From Candidatus Aminicenantota bacterium (lineage in GTDB: Bacteria; Acidobacteriota; Aminicenantia; Aminicenantales; Saccharicenantaceae), in assembly GCA_014360005.1 (NCBI GenBank), contig JACIYI010000002.1:1-64000 (forward strand): DNA of 64,000 bases, in the 5' to 3' direction. Shown in pieces: positions 63,041 through 64,000 of this stretch; positions within the stretch are counted from its first letter, which is position 1; each line of letters starts with the position of its first letter. A model generated the notes under the pieces. That model searched no databases and was not told the origin of the DNA. It saw only the letters and a program-made list of their open reading frames with translations. The position numbers and the translations under genes were made by a program.

Positions 63041-64000
63041 TTCCCTATGCAAAAGCGACTGAAAATTTCTTCCAGGACTTCCTGGCTGCTGATCTCTCCC
63101 GTTAATTGCCCCATGGCCGGCAAAACTTCCCTTATGGCTTCAGCCACCAGCTCCTCCCCGTATCCTTCCTCCAGCAGTCGCCTGGCCCTGTCCAGGTTCT
63201 GCTTCATATTCTCAATCAGGGTTTTCTGTCGCTCATGGAGAATGATTTCTTCCTGTTTTTCGGCCGGCGGGGAAAAAGTCCGGAGCATCAGCTTTTTTAG
63301 TTCGTCCAGGTTTTTTCCAGTCAGGGCTGAGACCTCCACCCAGGGTGTCGCAGGGGAAGCGGCCAGCATTTTTTCCATGTTAATTTTCGGTTCCAGGTCG
63401 GCCTTGTTAAAGACCAGTACCATTTTCTTCTGGCCGAATTTTTCCAGCAGCTGGAAATCTTCTCTGGTTTCCTTCCTGGAAGCATCCAGGACAAACAGAA
63501 TACCATCAGCCTTTGCGGCCAGCCTTTGCCCCCTGGCCATGCCTTCTTCTTCGACCGGGTGCTGGGCCTGGCCTAACCCGGCCATGTCCACCAGCTTAAT
63601 AAGCACTCCATCTAACAGGATATTTTCCCTGATAAAATCCCTGGTTGTCCCGGGGTAGGGAGTCACTATGGCCCTTTCCTCCTCCAGCAGGGCGTTGAAC
63701 AGGGTGGATTTGCCGACATTGGTCTTGCCGAGGATGGCCACACTCAGGCCTTCCAGCATGGCCCGACCCTGTTCATAACTCCTGACCAGCTTTCCCAGGT
63801 CAGTTATGAGTTCGTCCAGGTTAGCCCGGAGCTGGCCCCGACTAACCTCGGTTTCTTCCTCCGCAAATTCTAGGCTGGTCTCTACCAGGCTCAATAATTC
63901 AACCACTTTCTCCCTTATAGCCGCCATCTTTCGGGATAGACTGCCTTCCAGCTGCCTGAAAGAAACCCGGGCCTGGTCCAGAGAGCAGGCCCGGATCAGG
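63037..64000 (-). CDS. mnmE: tRNA modification GTPase MnmE (TrmE), N-terminus beyond the window
   Basis: The C-terminal 321 residues are visible; the frame stays open to the right edge ([27 protein letters not shown]), so the start lies outside. The GTPase domain shows [12 protein letters not shown] (G1), [10 protein letters not shown] (G2), DMAGLG (G3; usually DTAG) and NKADL (G4). The C-terminal CIGK, whose Cys is needed for activity in E. coli, ends the protein. It forms the MnmEG complex with the gene that follows, overlapping it by 4 nt. Confidence 0.96.
   Translation of the reverse strand, partial: LIRACSLDQARVSFRQLEGSLSRKMAAIREKVVELLSLVETSLEFAEEETEVSRGQLRANLDELITDLGKLVRSYEQGRAMLEGLSVAILGKTNVGKSTLFNALLEEERAIVTPYPGTTRDFIRENILLDGVLIKLVDMAGLGQAQHPVEEEGMARGQRLAAKADGILFVLDASRKETREDFQLLEKFGQKKMVLVFNKADLEPKINMEKMLAASPATPWVEVSALTGKNLDELKKLMLRTFSPPAEKQEEIILHERQKTLIENMKQNLDRARRLLEEGYGEELVAEAIREVLPAMGQLTGEISSQEVLEEIFSRFCIGK

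Overview
The window is a densely coded 64 kb stretch of a bacterial chromosome. It reads as moderately GC-rich and comes from a diderm (Gram-negative) organism. A TonB-dependent receptor, several exported beta-barrel proteins, a KDO-8-phosphate phosphatase and a Tat-like signal imply an outer membrane. Formate-THF ligase, an ADP-forming acyl-CoA synthetase, methylglyoxal synthase, a POT-type peptide transporter and a periplasmic M16 peptidase pair suggest a fermentative, peptide-using heterotroph. The gene mix recalls Candidatus Aminicenantes / Acidobacteriota-like lineages, but that placement is an inference from gene content and no rRNA is present.

Layout, left to right. 0-7.4 kb: the 3' end of a probable ISL3-type insertion sequence, then a cobalamin riboswitch driving a BtuB-like receptor, an ADP-forming acyl-CoA synthetase/GNAT fusion, a beta-barrel protein and an RHS-repeat relic. 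7.4-11.8 kb (minus strand): a four-gene operon of acpS, an AcsA-like ligase, a stand-alone acyl carrier protein and a KBL-type alpha-oxoamine synthase, preceded by mntP and closed by a clear terminator. 12-19 kb: uvrA, mgsA, a SagB-like oxidoreductase, a NatAB-type ABC exporter and a DUF502 gene interrupted by an in-frame TAG. 19-26.7 kb (minus): superoxide dismutase, recA, fhs, radC, a long-chain acyl-CoA ligase, ogt and a NYN/LOTUS protein. 26.8-37.4 kb: a YhhN protein, a large hybrid histidine kinase with its own Hpt protein, a small PAS protein, a TPR lipoprotein, a POT transporter and three envelope or membrane proteins of unknown function. 37.6-46.3 kb: gltX, rlmB, an unusual permease-ATPase fusion with a structured leader region, accA, hisS and aspS. 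46.4-53.8 kb: an outer-membrane barrel, two M16 peptidases, an amino-acid permease and a radical SAM protein. 53.9-58.7 kb (minus): pyrG-kdsC-manB-manC, a sugar-nucleotide/LPS precursor operon. 59.1-64 kb (minus): mnmE-mnmG-parA-parB-bactofilin with a parS site inside mnmG. This is an origin-proximal arrangement in many bacteria, so oriC probably lies beyond the right edge.

Systems of most interest: the alpha-oxoamine synthase/ACP/ligase/AcpS operon; a nearly identical 24-bp palindrome occurring three times at two loci 43 kb apart and resembling ArsR/SmtB operators; the structured leader with terminator ahead of the permease-ATPase fusion; the mnmE-to-bactofilin chain in which every junction overlaps; and a group of genes whose start codons lie 6-10 nt behind a -10 box with no Shine-Dalgarno, suggesting leaderless or nearly leaderless transcripts. 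No tRNA, rRNA or CRISPR array was seen.
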